This document shows positions 20,047-30,918 of a DNA stretch of 64,000 nucleotides, one piece after another. Source of the stretch: Pseudomonas sp. ERMR1:02 (lineage in GTDB: Bacteria; Pseudomonadota; Gammaproteobacteria; Pseudomonadales; Pseudomonadaceae). The notes beneath the pieces were generated by a model that was given only the letters and a program-made list of their open reading frames with translations, ran no database searches and was not told the origin of the DNA. The DNA lies in assembly GCF_002277815.1 (NCBI RefSeq), contig NZ_NKJI01000003.1:457165-521164 (forward strand). Direction: 5' to 3'. Both the position numbers and the translations under genes were made by a program. How positions within the stretch are numbered: the first letter of the stretch is position 1; each line of letters opens with the position of its first letter.

Positions 20047-20343
20047 ATGAGTCAAGCACTGCGTCGAATAGAAGAAACCCGCGAAGCCCTGATCGACGCC
20101 CTGGCGGCGCGCAACTGGGATGCCATCGGTGAGCTGGATACGACCTGTCGTGAATGCGTCGACGAAGTGCTCAGTGAAGCACCTATCGACGAAGAAGCAC
20201 TTCGGAATAATCTGGAAGGACTGTTGGCCGTTTACAAAGAGCTGCTGACTGCAACGATGGGAGAGCGTCAGGCGATAGTTGACGAGATGTCGCAGATCAC
20301 CCAAGCACAAAAAGCGTCAAAGGTTTACCATCTGTTTGGTTAA
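20047..20343 (+). CDS. fliT: FliT-like flagellar chaperone
   Basis: A 98-residue, mostly helical acidic protein directly after fliS. FliT chaperones FliD in enteric bacteria. In Pseudomonas the small gene after fliS is usually named fliT on position and predicted fold. Sequence similarity to enteric FliT is weak, so the call leans on context. Visible features are the helix-rich EETREALIDALAARNWDAIG and a C-terminal SKVYHLFG. Confidence 0.7.
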   Translation: MSQALRRIEETREALIDALAARNWDAIGELDTTCRECVDEVLSEAPIDEEALRNNLEGLLAVYKELLTATMGERQAIVDEMSQITQAQKASKVYHLFG

Positions 20344-20380
20344 TTGACGACGGTTAATCCAAACATAGCGCGCCATAAAT

Positions 20381-20409
20381 TTGACTGTGCACGTTTTTTT
20401 GACTTAACT
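20381..20409 (+). promoter_or_regulatory. candidate sigma-70 promoter of fleQ
   Basis: TTGACT and TTAACT are spaced by 17 bp, 106 bp upstream of the fleQ start. No -24/-12 element is seen here, consistent with fleQ sitting at the top of the hierarchy under sigma-70. Confidence 0.45.
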
Positions 20410-20514
20410 AGTGGCTGGTTCCAGATTTCAGTCGTCTTCAGGCATATCTTGCCTGCAAGCGTTTAGCTTGCCCCAGCATTTGGGCATTGAGTTGACTAGG
20501 GAAGTTGCTATTGC

Positions 20515-21990
20515 ATGTGGCGTGAAACCAAAATACTTCTAATAGACGACGATAGCGTCCGCCGCCGCGACTTGGCGGTGATTTTGAATTTTCTCGGTGA
20601 AGAAAATTTACCCTGCGGCAGTCACGACTGGCAGCAGGCGGTCGGGTCTTTGTCATCTAGTCGTGAAGTGATCTGCGTCCTTATCGGGACGGTCAATGCT
20701 CCTGGCGCGCTTTTGGGCTTGCTAAAGACACTCTCGAGCTGGGATGAGTTCCTTCCTGTTTTGCTAATGGGCGATAATTCTTCCAGCGACCTGCCGGAAG
20801 ATCAGCGTCGCAGGGTGCTTTCGACCCTCGAAATGCCACCCAGCTACAGCAAATTGCTCGATTCGCTGCACCGTGCCCAGGTCTACCGTGAAATGTACGA
20901 CCAGGCCCGTGAGCGCGGTCGTCACCGTGAACCCAATCTTTTCCGCAGTCTTGTCGGCACCAGCCGGGCGATCCAGCACGTCCGTCAAATGATGCAGCAA
21001 GTCGCCGATACCGACGCCAGCGTGTTGATCCTCGGTGAGTCCGGGACCGGCAAGGAAGTGGTTGCGCGCAACCTGCATTACCACTCCAAGCGCCGTGAAG
21101 CGCCGTTCGTGCCGGTGAACTGCGGGGCAATTCCGGCGGAGCTACTGGAAAGCGAATTGTTCGGTCACGAGAAGGGCGCATTCACCGGGGCGATCACCAG
21201 TCGCGCCGGGCGTTTCGAACTGGCCAACGGCGGCACCCTGTTCCTCGACGAAATCGGCGATATGCCGCTGCCGATGCAGGTCAAGTTGCTGCGCGTGTTG
21301 CAGGAACGCACCTTCGAGCGCGTGGGCAGCAACAAGACCCAGAGTGTCGACGTGCGCATCATTGCGGCGACCCACAAGAATCTCGAAAGCATGATCGAGA
21401 TCGGCACGTTCCGTGAAGACCTGTACTACCGCCTGAACGTGTTCCCGATCGAGATGGCGCCGCTACGTGAGCGTGTCGAAGACATTCCGCTGCTGATGAA
21501 CGAGTTGATCTCGCGCATGGAGCACGAGAAGCGTGGTTCGATCCGCTTCAACTCCGCAGCCATCATGTCCCTGTGTCGTCACGGCTGGCCCGGCAACGTC
21601 CGTGAGCTGGCGAACCTGGTGGAGCGCATGGCGATCATGCATCCGTACGGTGTGATCGGTGTGGTCGAATTGCCGAAGAAATTCCGCTATGTCGATGACG
21701 AAGACGAGCAAATGGTCGACAGCCTGCGCAGCGATCTTGAAGAGCGGGTGGCCATCAATGGCCATACCCCGGACTTCGCCGTCAACGGCATGCTGCCGCC
21801 GGAAGGCCTGGACCTGAAGGACTACCTCGGCGGTCTGGAGCAAGGGTTGATTCAACAGGCGCTGGATGATGCCAATGGCATTGTGGCCCGCGCTGCCGAA
21901 CGCCTGCGTATCCGCCGCACCACGCTGGTGGAAAAGATGCGCAAGTACGGCATGAGCCGTCGTGACGGAGATGAGCAGGCGGATGATTGA
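20515..21990 (+). CDS. fleQ: flagellar master regulator FleQ
   Basis: A 491-residue bacterial enhancer-binding protein. The N-terminal REC-like domain ([15 protein letters not shown]) has no aspartate at the usual phosphorylation site, as known for FleQ. The AAA+ domain has Walker A GESGTGKE and the intact GAFTGA loop for sigma-54. The Fis-type HTH is at [21 protein letters not shown]. FleQ binds c-di-GMP and is antagonised by FleN, whose gene is at 50609. It activates the class II promoters seen in this window. Confidence 0.97.
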   Translation: MWRETKILLIDDDSVRRRDLAVILNFLGEENLPCGSHDWQQAVGSLSSSREVICVLIGTVNAPGALLGLLKTLSSWDEFLPVLLMGDNSSSDLPEDQRRRVLSTLEMPPSYSKLLDSLHRAQVYREMYDQARERGRHREPNLFRSLVGTSRAIQHVRQMMQQVADTDASVLILGESGTGKEVVARNLHYHSKRREAPFVPVNCGAIPAELLESELFGHEKGAFTGAITSRAGRFELANGGTLFLDEIGDMPLPMQVKLLRVLQERTFERVGSNKTQSVDVRIIAATHKNLESMIEIGTFREDLYYRLNVFPIEMAPLRERVEDIPLLMNELISRMEHEKRGSIRFNSAAIMSLCRHGWPGNVRELANLVERMAIMHPYGVIGVVELPKKFRYVDDEDEQMVDSLRSDLEERVAINGHTPDFAVNGMLPPEGLDLKDYLGGLEQGLIQQALDDANGIVARAAERLRIRRTTLVEKMRKYGMSRRDGDEQADD

Positions 21991-22031
21991 CGCCTGTTTT
22001 TCAACCTCTTCATTTATAGGCAGTTTTTTTT

Positions 22032-22047
22032 AGGCACGGGTATTGCT
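22032..22047 (+). promoter_or_regulatory. sigma-54 promoter of fleSR
   Basis: AGGCACGGGTATTGCT matches the -24/-12 consensus TGGCACG-N4-TTGCT at all but the first base, with GG and GC 10 bp apart. It is 54 bp upstream of fleS, so FleQ control is expected. Confidence 0.88.
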
Positions 22048-22100
22048 ACGTCCCTCGCAACGTTCCGTTTCACTGACGGTCAGCCAAGCGAGAGAGCACG

Positions 22101-23336
22101 ATGCCCCAAGCCGCCCAGAAGTCTCCTGCTCCAGATACCTTTGGGGACACCCTGGGGCAACCGTCGTCCGTAGAGCAGGCAAGCCGGCTTGGCCTCGAGC
22201 AGGCTTTCGCCCTGTTCAACCAGATGTCGAGCCAGCTGACCAGTTCCTACAGCATGCTCGAAGCCCGGGTCACCGAACTCAAGGGTGAGCTGGCAGTGGT
22301 CAGCGCTCAGCGCATGCAGGAACTCGCGGAAAAAGAACGCCTGGCCAACCGCCTGCAAAATCTTCTCGACCTGTTGCCCGGTGGCGTCATCGTCATCGAT
22401 GCCCAAGGCATTGTGCGCGAAGCCAACCCGGCGTCCTGTGAGTTGCTCGGTCTGCCGCTCGAAGGCGAGTTGTGGCGTCACGTCATTGCCCGCTGCTTTG
22501 CCCCTCGCGAAGATGACGGCCATGAAATCTCCCTCAAAGATGGTCGGCGCCTGTCGATTGCCACGCGCTCGCTGGATGCCGAGCCGGGTCAGCTTGTGCT
22601 GTTGAATGACCTGACTGAAACCCGTCACCTGCAAGATCAACTGGCCCGCCACGAGCGTTTGTCGTCCCTGGGGCGAATGGTGGCGTCGCTGGCCCATCAG
22701 ATTCGTACACCCCTGTCCGCTGCCTTGCTCTACGCCAGTCATTTGACTGAGCAGGAACTGCCAGTCGAGACCCGGCAGCGTTTTGCCGGACGCCTGAAAG
22801 AGCGTTTGCATGAGCTGGAGCATCAGGTGCGCGACATGCTGGTGTTCGCGCGCGGCGAATTGCCGTTGACCGACCGTGTAACCCCCAAACAGCTTATGCA
22901 AACGCTGCAGGCGGCAGCGCTGACCCATGTGCAGGGCCTGCCAATCCGCTGGCAGTGCGACAGCCATGCCGGTGAGCTGCTGTGCAGTCGCGACACGCTG
23001 GTCGGAGCCATCCTCAACCTCATCGAGAATGCTATTCAGGCCTGTGCCGGTGATGTGCGCTTGAAGGTCCATCTGTATACCCGCGACAAGCTTTTGCGCG
23101 TGTGCGTGAGCGACAGCGGCAGCGGTATCGACAGTGTCGTGCAGGCGCGTCTGGGTGAACCATTTTTCACTACCAAGGCTACCGGAACCGGCCTCGGCCT
23201 GACCGTGGTCAAAGCTGTTGCCCGTGCTCATCAGGGAGAATTGCACCTGCGCTCGCGCCTCGGTCGCGGCACATGTGCGCAGGTGATTCTGCCGCTTTTT
23301 TCTGATGAAAAACGCAGCACTCAGGGAGCGCAGTGA
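22101..23336 (+). CDS. fleS: two-component sensor kinase FleS
   Basis: A 411-residue cytoplasmic histidine kinase without membrane segments. It has a coiled-coil and PAS region (~85-175), a HisKA box with phospho-acceptor H199 (SLAHQIRTPLSA) and a HATPase domain with N, G1 and G2 boxes (NLIENAIQA, DSGSGI, GTGLGL). With FleR it controls the middle flagellar genes. Its stop overlaps the fleR start region. Confidence 0.96.
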   Translation: MPQAAQKSPAPDTFGDTLGQPSSVEQASRLGLEQAFALFNQMSSQLTSSYSMLEARVTELKGELAVVSAQRMQELAEKERLANRLQNLLDLLPGGVIVIDAQGIVREANPASCELLGLPLEGELWRHVIARCFAPREDDGHEISLKDGRRLSIATRSLDAEPGQLVLLNDLTETRHLQDQLARHERLSSLGRMVASLAHQIRTPLSAALLYASHLTEQELPVETRQRFAGRLKERLHELEHQVRDMLVFARGELPLTDRVTPKQLMQTLQAAALTHVQGLPIRWQCDSHAGELLCSRDTLVGAILNLIENAIQACAGDVRLKVHLYTRDKLLRVCVSDSGSGIDSVVQARLGEPFFTTKATGTGLGLTVVKAVARAHQGELHLRSRLGRGTCAQVILPLFSDEKRSTQGAQ

Positions 23337-23341
23337 ACGTC

Positions 23342-24721
23342 ATGAGCATCAAGGTTTTATTGGTTGAGGATGACCGCGCGTTACGCGAAGCATTGGCTGA
23401 CACGCTGCTGCTCGCCGGCCACGATTACAAAGCCTTCGGTTCGGCGGAGGAGGCCCTGGCTGCGGTCGAAGTCGAGGCATTCAATCTGGTGGTCAGCGAC
23501 GTCAACATGCCGGGCATGGACGGTCATCAGCTGCTTGGCCTGCTGCGGGCACGCCAGCCGCAACTGCCGGTGTTGCTGATGACGGCTCACGGTGCCGTGG
23601 AGCGGGCGGTGGATGCGATGCGCCAGGGCGCGGCGGACTATCTGGTCAAGCCGTTTGAACCCAAGGCGTTGCTCGATCTGGTCGCGCGGCATGCCCTGGG
23701 CAGCCTCGGCACCGCTGACAGCGAAGGGCCGGTAGCCTTCGAGCCGGCCAGTGCGCAGCTGCTGGAATTGGCCGCGCGCGTCGCCCGCAGTGATTCCACG
23801 GTGCTGATCTCCGGCGAGTCCGGGACCGGCAAGGAGGTGCTGGCGCGCTACATTCACCAGCACTCCCATCGCGCCAGCCAACCCTTCATAGCGATCAACT
23901 GTGCGGCGATCCCGGACAACATGCTGGAAGCCACGCTGTTCGGTCACGAAAAAGGCTCGTTCACCGGCGCCATTGCGGCGCAGGCCGGCAAGTTCGAGCA
24001 GGCCGATGGCGGGACCATCCTGCTCGACGAAATTTCCGAAATGCCTCTGGGCCTGCAAGCCAAATTGCTGCGGGTGCTACAGGAGCGCGAGGTCGAGCGG
24101 GTCGGCGCACGCAAGCCCGTCACGCTCGACATTCGCGTGGTTGCGACCACCAACCGTGACCTGGCCGGGGAAGTGGCGGCGGGGCGTTTCCGTGAAGACC
24201 TTTACTATCGCCTGTCGGTATTTCCGCTGGCCTGGCGTCCGTTGCGCGAGCGCACCGCCGATATCCTGCCGCTGGCCGAGCGTCTGCTGGCCAAGCACGT
24301 CAATAAAATGAAGCATGCCGCGGCGCGACTGTCGCCCGAGGCGCAGGCATGCCTGATCAGTTATCCGTGGCCGGGCAATGTGCGCGAACTGGATAACGCT
24401 ATTCAGCGCGCGTTGATCCTGCAACAGGGCGGCCTGATTCAGCCTCAGGATTTCTGTCTGTCTGGTCCGGTCGCCTGTGCACCGTTGCCATCACTCGCAC
24501 CAGCGCGGGTTGTGGAGGTTGAAGCCGAATCTGCCGGGGCACTGGGTGATGACCTTCGTCGTCGCGAGTTCCAGATGATCATCGACACCCTGCGCACCGA
24601 ACGCGGCCGACGCAAAGAGGCCGCCGAACGCCTGGGCATCAGCCCGCGCACCCTGCGCTACAAACTGGCGCAGATGCGCGATGCCGGAATGGACGTGGAA
24701 GCCTACCTGTTCGCCACCTGA
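23342..24721 (+). CDS. fleR: sigma-54 response regulator FleR
   Basis: A 459-residue NtrC-type regulator. The receiver domain has the acidic pair E9-D10 and phospho-acceptor D53 ([10 protein letters not shown]). The AAA+ domain has Walker A GESGTGKE and the loop GSFTGA, which keeps the sigma-54 contact. The C-terminal HTH is at [19 protein letters not shown] 23333 is an alternative start. It should activate later structural genes once phosphorylated by FleS. Confidence 0.96.
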   Translation: MSIKVLLVEDDRALREALADTLLLAGHDYKAFGSAEEALAAVEVEAFNLVVSDVNMPGMDGHQLLGLLRARQPQLPVLLMTAHGAVERAVDAMRQGAADYLVKPFEPKALLDLVARHALGSLGTADSEGPVAFEPASAQLLELAARVARSDSTVLISGESGTGKEVLARYIHQHSHRASQPFIAINCAAIPDNMLEATLFGHEKGSFTGAIAAQAGKFEQADGGTILLDEISEMPLGLQAKLLRVLQEREVERVGARKPVTLDIRVVATTNRDLAGEVAAGRFREDLYYRLSVFPLAWRPLRERTADILPLAERLLAKHVNKMKHAAARLSPEAQACLISYPWPGNVRELDNAIQRALILQQGGLIQPQDFCLSGPVACAPLPSLAPARVVEVEAESAGALGDDLRRREFQMIIDTLRTERGRRKEAAERLGISPRTLRYKLAQMRDAGMDVEAYLFAT

Positions 24722-24762
24722 TTCGTAGACGGGATAACAATTCATGGCGCAAACGCGATTCC

Positions 24763-24834
24763 TGTAGGAGCCGGCTTGCTGGCGAATCGATGGTGGCCGT
24801 TACGACGCCTTCGCTGGCAAGCCAGCTCCTACAA
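24763..24834. repeat. REP palindrome pair
   Basis: TGTAGGAGCCGGCTTGCTGG and its near reverse complement (TTCGCTGGCAAGCCAGCTCCTACA) flank a short spacer between fleR and the fliE promoter. Confidence 0.85.
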
Positions 24835-24881
24835 AGGCGAACGTCTTTGGGGCGGGCTTTTGTTTGGCGTGGACACCGAGC

Positions 24882-24897
24882 TGGCACCCTTGTTGCT
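24882..24897 (+). promoter_or_regulatory. sigma-54 promoter of the fliE operon
   Basis: TGGCACCCTTGTTGCT is a near-perfect -24/-12 element with correct spacing, 78 bp upstream of fliE. Confidence 0.9.
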
Positions 24898-24974
24898 AAC
24901 ACCTCTCTACCCGCCGAGTGAGTGTCAAAAAATTGCGGGTCGTTAAAGACGTAGCTTCGTCAAAGAGAGAAACC

Positions 24975-25304
24975 ATGAGCCAAGGTATTGAATTCAATCG
25001 GTTGATGCTGGACATGCGTTCCATGCAAATGGATGCCATGTCTGCGCCGAAATCGACTGCCGCCGTCCCGGAACTGAATGGCAGCAGCTTTTCCGACATG
25101 CTCGGTCAGGCCGTCAATAAAGTGAACGATACCCAGCAGGCTTCCAGTCAGTTGGCCAATGCCTTCGAGATCGGCAAAAGTGGCGTCGACCTGACCGACG
25201 TAATGATTTCCTCGCAGAAGGCCAGCGTGTCTTTCCAGGCGCTGACCCAAGTGCGTAACAAGCTGGTTCAGGCATACCAAGACATCATGCAGATGCCGGT
25301 TTAA
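24975..25304 (+). CDS. fliE: hook-basal body complex protein FliE
   Basis: A 109-residue protein that joins the MS ring to the rod. It ends with the conserved [20 protein letters not shown] segment. The ATG at 24975 fits the family length. The ORF from 24918 adds an unlikely 19 residues that overlap the leader. First gene of fliEFGHIJ. Confidence 0.96.
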   Translation: MSQGIEFNRLMLDMRSMQMDAMSAPKSTAAVPELNGSSFSDMLGQAVNKVNDTQQASSQLANAFEIGKSGVDLTDVMISSQKASVSFQALTQVRNKLVQAYQDIMQMPV

Positions 25305-25319
25305 GGACGAGATTGAGTC

Positions 25320-27107
25320 ATGGCAGAAGCAACCGTCGATAATGTTCCGGCCAAGGCCACTCCGATAGACGGCAAACCGCCGCTGTTCGGGTTGTCTTTC
25401 CTGGAAAACCTTTCCGAAATGACCATGTTGCGTCAGGTGGGCCTGTTGGTCGGCCTGGCGGCGAGCGTGGCGATTGGTTTTGCCGTGGTGTTGTGGTCCC
25501 AGCAGCCGGACTACCGCCCACTGTACGGCAGCCTTGCCGGTATGGACGCCAAGCAGGTCATGGACACCCTGGCCTCCGCCGATATTCCCTATAACGTCGA
25601 ACCCAATTCCGGTGCCTTGCTGGTCAAGGCCGATGACCTGTCCCGTGCGCGCCTGAAACTGGCGGCCGCTGGTGTCACTCCCAGCGACGGCAACATCGGT
25701 TTTGAAATTCTCGATAAGGACCAGGGCCTGGGCACCAGCCAGTTCATGGAAGCCACCCGTTATCGTCGTGGTCTCGAAGGCGAACTGGCCCGGACCATTT
25801 CCAGCCTGAACAACGTCAAGGGTGCCCGCGTGCACCTGGCGATTCCGAAGAGTTCGGTGTTCGTGCGCGATGAGCGCAAGCCGAGTGCTTCGGTTCTGGT
25901 GGAGCTTTATTCCGGCCGCTCGCTTGAGCCAGGCCAGGTCGTGGCCATCATCAATCTGGTGGCGACCAGCGTTCCCGAACTCAGCAAGTCGCAGATCACC
26001 GTGGTCGACCAGAAGGGCACTCTGCTCTCCGATCAGGCGGAAAACTCCGAGCTGACCATGGCCGGCAAGCAATTCGATTACAGCCGCCGCATGGAAAGCA
26101 TGCTCACCCAGCGTGTGCACAACATCCTGCAACCGGTGCTGGGCAACGACCGCTACAAGGCTGAAGTCTCGGCCGATGTGGACTTCAGTGCCGTCGAGTC
26201 GACATCCGAGCAGTTCAACCCGGACCAACCGGCGTTGCGCAGCGAGCAGTCGGTCAACGAACAACGTACCGCCAGCAATGGCCCGCAAGGTGTACCGGGT
26301 GCCTTGAGCAACCAGCCACCGTCGCCGGCCTCCGCGCCGCAAACCACCGGCGGCGCCAGCGCGTCGGCGGGCATGGTGCAGCCAGGCCAGCCATTGCTTG
26401 ATGCCAACGGCCAGCAAGTCATGGACCCGGCCACCGGTCAGCCGATGCTCGCCCCGTACCCGGCGGACAAGCGTTCACAATCGACCAAGAACTTCGAGCT
26501 CGACCGCTCCATCAGCCACACCAAACAGCAACAGGGTCGTTTGAATCGCCTGTCGGTGTCGGTGGTGGTCGACGATCAGGTCAAGGTCAACCCGGCCAAT
26601 GGCGAAACCACCCGTGCGCCGTGGAGCGCCGATGAATTGGCGCGCTTCACTCGTCTGGTCCAGGACGCCGTCGGTTTCGACGCCAGCCGTGGCGACAGTG
26701 TCAGCGTGATCAACATGCCGTTCTCTGCTGAACGCGGTGAAATGATTGCCGATATTCCGTTCTACACCCAGCCCTGGTTCTGGGACATCGTCAAGCAAGT
26801 GCTGGGTGTCTTGTTCATCCTTGTGCTGGTGTTCGGCGTGCTCCGTCCGGTGCTCAACAACATTACTGGCGGTGGCAAAGACAAGCAGCTGGCTGGCTTG
26901 GGAAGCGACGTCGAGTTGGGTGGCATGGGCGGCCTGGAAGGCGAACTGGCCAACGATCGCGTCAGCCTCGGCGGTCCGACCAGCATCCTGCTGCCAAGCC
27001 CGAGCGAAGGCTATGACGCACAGTTGAACGCAATCAAGAGTCTGGTGGCAGAAGACCCGGGTCGTGTGGCCCAAGTCGTGAAAGAGTGGATTAACGCAGA
27101 TGAGTGA
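25320..27107 (+). CDS. fliF: flagellar MS-ring protein FliF
   Basis: A 595-residue inner-membrane MS-ring protein. It has two transmembrane segments (around residues 40-60 and ~485-505), the periplasmic ring-building motifs between them (VPNSGALLVKADDLSRARLKL-like region) and a C-terminal cytoplasmic tail that binds FliG. A Pro/Gln/Ala-rich linker lies near residues 320-380. The last 8 bp overlap fliG, which suggests coupled translation of ring and switch. Confidence 0.97.
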   Translation: MAEATVDNVPAKATPIDGKPPLFGLSFLENLSEMTMLRQVGLLVGLAASVAIGFAVVLWSQQPDYRPLYGSLAGMDAKQVMDTLASADIPYNVEPNSGALLVKADDLSRARLKLAAAGVTPSDGNIGFEILDKDQGLGTSQFMEATRYRRGLEGELARTISSLNNVKGARVHLAIPKSSVFVRDERKPSASVLVELYSGRSLEPGQVVAIINLVATSVPELSKSQITVVDQKGTLLSDQAENSELTMAGKQFDYSRRMESMLTQRVHNILQPVLGNDRYKAEVSADVDFSAVESTSEQFNPDQPALRSEQSVNEQRTASNGPQGVPGALSNQPPSPASAPQTTGGASASAGMVQPGQPLLDANGQQVMDPATGQPMLAPYPADKRSQSTKNFELDRSISHTKQQQGRLNRLSVSVVVDDQVKVNPANGETTRAPWSADELARFTRLVQDAVGFDASRGDSVSVINMPFSAERGEMIADIPFYTQPWFWDIVKQVLGVLFILVLVFGVLRPVLNNITGGGKDKQLAGLGSDVELGGMGGLEGELANDRVSLGGPTSILLPSPSEGYDAQLNAIKSLVAEDPGRVAQVVKEWINADE

Positions 27108-28119
27108 TAACCGAGCCGTTGCCGCCAAGCTATCCAAGGTCGACAAAGCCGCGATTCTGCTGCTGTCCCTTGGCTCTACCGACGCCGCCCAAGTGCTGCG
27201 CCACATGGGGCCTAAAGAGGTCCAGCGTGTGGGCGTGGCCATGGCCCAGATGGGCAACGTGCACCGCGAGCAGGTCGAGCAGGTGATGAGCGAGTTCGTC
27301 GACATCGTCGGCGACCAGACCAGCCTGGGCGTAGGTTCCGACGACTACGTGCGCAAAATGCTCACCCAGGCCCTGGGCGAGGACAAGGCCAACGGCCTCA
27401 TCGACCGAATCCTGCTGGGTGGCAACACCAGTGGTCTGGACAGCCTGAAATGGATGGAGCCGCGCGCCGTCGCCGACGTGATTCGTTATGAGCACCCGCA
27501 GATCCAGGCGATCGTGGTGGCTTACCTCGATCCGGATCAGGCCGGTGAAGTGCTCGGCAACTTCGACCACAAGGTGCGACTGGACATCATTCTGCGGGTT
27601 TCCTCGCTGAACACCGTACAGCCTGCAGCCCTGAAAGAGCTGAACCAGATTCTCGAGAAGCAGTTCTCCGGCAACTCGAACGCCGCGCGCACCACCCTGG
27701 GCGGTATCAAGCGCGCGGCCGACATTATGAACTTCCTCGACAGTTCGATCGAAGGTCAACTCATGGACTCGATTCGCGAAGTCGACGAAGACCTGTCCGG
27801 TCAGATCGAAGACCTCATGTTCGTGTTCAACAACCTGGCCGATGTCGACGACCGTGGCATCCAGGCACTGTTGCGCGAAGTGTCCTCCGACGTGCTGGTA
27901 CTGGCCCTCAAGGGCTCGGACGAAGGCGTCAAGGAGAAGATCTTCAAGAACATGTCCAAGCGTGCGGCCGAACTGCTACGCGACGACCTCGAAGCCAAGG
28001 GCCCAGTGCGCGTCAGCGACGTGGAAACCGCGCAGAAGGAAATCCTCACCATCGCCCGCCGTATGGCCGAAGCCGGAGAAATCGTTCTCGGCGGCAAGGG
28101 CGGCGAGGAAATGATCTAA
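27100..28119 (+). CDS. fliG: flagellar motor switch protein FliG
   Basis: A 339-residue C-ring protein. It has N-terminal (FliF-binding), middle (EHPQIQAIVVAYLDP, with the EHPQ motif that binds FliM) and C-terminal torque-helix domains (LMFVFNNLADVDDRGIQALL, with charged residues facing the stators). Length and motifs are standard. Confidence 0.98.
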   Translation: MSDNRAVAAKLSKVDKAAILLLSLGSTDAAQVLRHMGPKEVQRVGVAMAQMGNVHREQVEQVMSEFVDIVGDQTSLGVGSDDYVRKMLTQALGEDKANGLIDRILLGGNTSGLDSLKWMEPRAVADVIRYEHPQIQAIVVAYLDPDQAGEVLGNFDHKVRLDIILRVSSLNTVQPAALKELNQILEKQFSGNSNAARTTLGGIKRAADIMNFLDSSIEGQLMDSIREVDEDLSGQIEDLMFVFNNLADVDDRGIQALLREVSSDVLVLALKGSDEGVKEKIFKNMSKRAAELLRDDLEAKGPVRVSDVETAQKEILTIARRMAEAGEIVLGGKGGEEMI

Positions 28120-28123
28120 CACC

Positions 28124-28909
28124 ATGGCCAAGCATGATGATTCTCCCACTGACCTGATCCGGGCCAGGGATGTCAGTGGCTTCGATACCTGGGCGCTGCC
28201 CAGCTTCGATCCGCCGGAACCCGAACCAGAACCTGAGCCGGAACCTGAACCGCCGGAAATGGAAGAAGTGCCGCTGGAAGAAGTCCAGCCACTGACCCTC
28301 GAAGAGCTCGAAAGCATTCGCCAGGAAGCCTACAACGAAGGCTTCGCCGTGGGCGAGAAAGAGGGATTCCACAGCACCACCCTCAAGGTTCGTCAGGAAG
28401 CGGAAGCGGCGCTGGCCCCCAAAATCGCCGGGCTGGAGCAATTGATGGCGCACCTGTTCGAGCCCATCGCCGAACAGGACACCTTGATTGAAAAGTCCTT
28501 GGTCGACCTCGTGCAGCACATCACCCGGCAGGTGATTCAGCGCGAACTGGCCATCGACTCGACGCAGATCGAACACGTCATGCGTGAAGCCCTCAAGCTT
28601 CTGCCACTGGGCGTGGGCAATGTGCGGCTGTACATCAATCCGCAGGATTTCCAACAGGTCAAAGCCCTGCGCGAACGCCATGAAGAAACCTGGCGCATCG
28701 TCGAGGACGAGGCGCTGTTGCCTGGCGGCTGCCGGGTCGAGACCGAACACAGCCGTATCGATGCCACGGTGGAAACCCGTGTTGCGCGGGTGATGGACAA
28801 GCTGTTCGATCAGTTGCACGAGCAGGCATTGCACCCGGCCGCGCCGGACGTGAGCCTGGAACTGCCGATCGACAGCAAGCCGGTTCCGGACATTGCCGAT
28901 GCGCCTTGA
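28124..28909 (+). CDS. fliH: flagellar export regulator FliH
   Basis: A 261-residue negative regulator and peripheral stalk of the ATPase FliI. The N-terminal region has a striking Pro-Glu repeat ([12 protein letters not shown], residues ~28-44). It is followed by the long helix with small-residue spacing ([15 protein letters not shown]) and the C-terminal FliI-binding domain. The gene overlaps fliI by 11 bp. Confidence 0.95.
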   Translation: MAKHDDSPTDLIRARDVSGFDTWALPSFDPPEPEPEPEPEPEPPEMEEVPLEEVQPLTLEELESIRQEAYNEGFAVGEKEGFHSTTLKVRQEAEAALAPKIAGLEQLMAHLFEPIAEQDTLIEKSLVDLVQHITRQVIQRELAIDSTQIEHVMREALKLLPLGVGNVRLYINPQDFQQVKALRERHEETWRIVEDEALLPGGCRVETEHSRIDATVETRVARVMDKLFDQLHEQALHPAAPDVSLELPIDSKPVPDIADAP

Positions 28910-30257
28910 ACGCACCAGTTTCGCCAGGCGCCTGGGCAGTTATGCCGAGGCCACGCAATTGGAAGGCGCGCCGATCCTCGAAGGTCGCCTGTTGCGCATG
29001 GTCGGGCTGACCCTTGAGGCCGAAGGCTTGCGCGCGGCCATGGGCAGTCGCTGCATGGTCATCAACGACGACAGCTATCACCCGGTGCAGGTCGAAGCCG
29101 AAGTCATGGGCTTCTCCGGCAGCAAAGTCTTCCTGATGCCGGTCGGCAGCGTCGCCGGTATTGCGCCGGGCGCCCGCGTCGTTCCGCTGTCGGACAGCGG
29201 TCGCTTACCGATGGGCATGAGCATGCTCGGCCGGGTGCTTGATGGCGCTGGTCGCGCGTTGGACGGCAAGGGCGGGATGAAGGCCGAGGACTGGGTGCCG
29301 ATGGACGGTCCGACCATCAATCCGCTCAAGCGTGAACCGATCAGCGAGCCGCTGGATGTGGGCATTCGTTGCATCAACGGGATGTTGACGGTCGGTCGCG
29401 GTCAGCGGCTCGGGCTGTTCGCCGGTACCGGCGTGGGTAAGTCGGTGTTGCTGGGCATGATGACCCGCTTCACCGAGGCCGACATTATCGTCGTCGGGCT
29501 GATCGGTGAGCGGGGTCGTGAAGTCAAGGAGTTCATCGAGCACATCCTCGGTGAAGAAGGGCTCAAGCGTTCGGTGGTGGTGGCGTCCCCTGCGGACGAT
29601 GCACCGCTGATGCGTCTGCGCGCGGCCATGTACTGCACACGAATCGCCGAGTATTTCCGCGACAAGGGCAAGAACGTCCTGTTGCTGATGGATTCGCTGA
29701 CCCGTTTCGCCCAGGCCCAGCGGGAAATCGCCCTGGCTATCGGCGAGCCGCCAGCCACCAAGGGCTATCCGCCGTCGGTGTTCGCCAAGTTGCCGAAACT
29801 GGTGGAGCGGGCCGGTAATGCCGAGAAGGGCGGTGGTTCGATTACCGCGTTCTACACCGTGCTGTCCGAAGGCGATGACCAGCAGGACCCGATTGCCGAC
29901 TCGGCGCGAGGCGTGCTCGACGGGCACATCGTGCTGTCGCGGCGCCTGGCCGAGGAGGGGCATTACCCGGCCATCGATATTGAAGCGTCCATCAGCCGGG
30001 TGATGCCGGCGGTGGTGTCGCCAGAGCACATGACCCGCGCGCAGTATTTCAAGCAATTGTGGTCGCGTTATCAGCAGAGCAGGGATTTGATCAGCGTCGG
30101 TGCCTACGTTGCCGGCGGCGATCGCGAGACCGATCTGGCGATTTCCCTGCAACCGCAGTTGGTCAAATACCTGCGTCAGGGCCTCAATGACAGTATCAGC
30201 CTGGGCGAAAGCGAAGCGTACCTCGCGTCGATCTTCGCGCCTGCGGCGGGCGGTTAA
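28899..30257 (+). CDS. fliI: flagellar export ATPase FliI
   Basis: A 452-residue F1-beta-like ATPase that powers substrate unfolding at the export gate. Walker A is GTGVGKS, the Walker B region is [20 protein letters not shown], and the family signature is [19 protein letters not shown] chose ATG 28899 over TTG 28893 as it gives the usual [12 protein letters not shown] start. Confidence 0.97.
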   Translation: MRLERTSFARRLGSYAEATQLEGAPILEGRLLRMVGLTLEAEGLRAAMGSRCMVINDDSYHPVQVEAEVMGFSGSKVFLMPVGSVAGIAPGARVVPLSDSGRLPMGMSMLGRVLDGAGRALDGKGGMKAEDWVPMDGPTINPLKREPISEPLDVGIRCINGMLTVGRGQRLGLFAGTGVGKSVLLGMMTRFTEADIIVVGLIGERGREVKEFIEHILGEEGLKRSVVVASPADDAPLMRLRAAMYCTRIAEYFRDKGKNVLLLMDSLTRFAQAQREIALAIGEPPATKGYPPSVFAKLPKLVERAGNAEKGGGSITAFYTVLSEGDDQQDPIADSARGVLDGHIVLSRRLAEEGHYPAIDIEASISRVMPAVVSPEHMTRAQYFKQLWSRYQQSRDLISVGAYVAGGDRETDLAISLQPQLVKYLRQGLNDSISLGESEAYLASIFAPAAGG

Positions 30258-30263
30258 CCGGCC

Positions 30264-30713
30264 ATGGCCCAGACTCGCGCAGGGCGCCTGGCCCCCGTGG
30301 TGGAAATGGCCGAGAAGGCCGAGAAAACCGCGGTCCAGCGCCTGGGACACTTCCAGGGGCAGGTGCGTCTGGCGCAAAGCAAACTCGATGATCTCGAAGC
30401 CTTTCGCCTCGATTATCAGGAACAGTGGATCGTGCGCGGCAGCGGTGGTGTGTCGGGCCAATGGTTACTGGGCTATCAGGGGTTCCTGGCGCAACTGGGC
30501 ACGGCCATCGATCAGCAGCGCCAGAGCCTGGCCTGGCACCAGAACAACCTGAACAAGGCGCGCGAAACCTGGCAACAGGCGTTTGCCCGGGTCGAAGGTT
30601 TACGCAAACTGGTTCAACGTTACATGGATGAAGCGCGGGCGCTGGAAGACAAGCGCGAGCAAAAGCTGCTGGATGAGTTGTCCCAGCGCTTGCCGCGTCA
30701 GGATCAATATTGA
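30264..30713 (+). CDS. fliJ: flagellar export protein FliJ
   Basis: A 149-residue antiparallel coiled coil, the FliI hexamer's central-stalk homologue and a chaperone-escort protein. It is rich in Q, A, R and L, with heptads throughout. It starts 7 bp after fliI, as expected for the operon. Typical length. Confidence 0.93.
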   Translation: MAQTRAGRLAPVVEMAEKAEKTAVQRLGHFQGQVRLAQSKLDDLEAFRLDYQEQWIVRGSGGVSGQWLLGYQGFLAQLGTAIDQQRQSLAWHQNNLNKARETWQQAFARVEGLRKLVQRYMDEARALEDKREQKLLDELSQRLPRQDQY

Positions 30714-30730
30714 ATCCGCGTTATCGTTCA

Positions 30731-30820
30731 TCGCGGGCAAGCCACGCTCCCACAGGTTTTGCGTCGTTCGCAAAATCATGTACGACGCATAACCTGTGGG
30801 AGCGTGGCTTGCCCGCGAAA
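30731..30820. repeat. REP palindrome pair
   Basis: TCGCGGGCAAGCCACGCTCC and its reverse complement (GGGAGCGTGGCTTGCCCGCGA) flank a spacer after fliJ. It may separate fliE-J from the next cassette. Confidence 0.88.
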
Positions 30821-30918
30821 GCGATCTGACAGGCGCCACAATTTACAGCCTTGCCCCAACCTCTACCCAATGCTAAACCTTGTACAAGCAGGTTTACCAA
30901 TGACAAGGAAGCCATGAC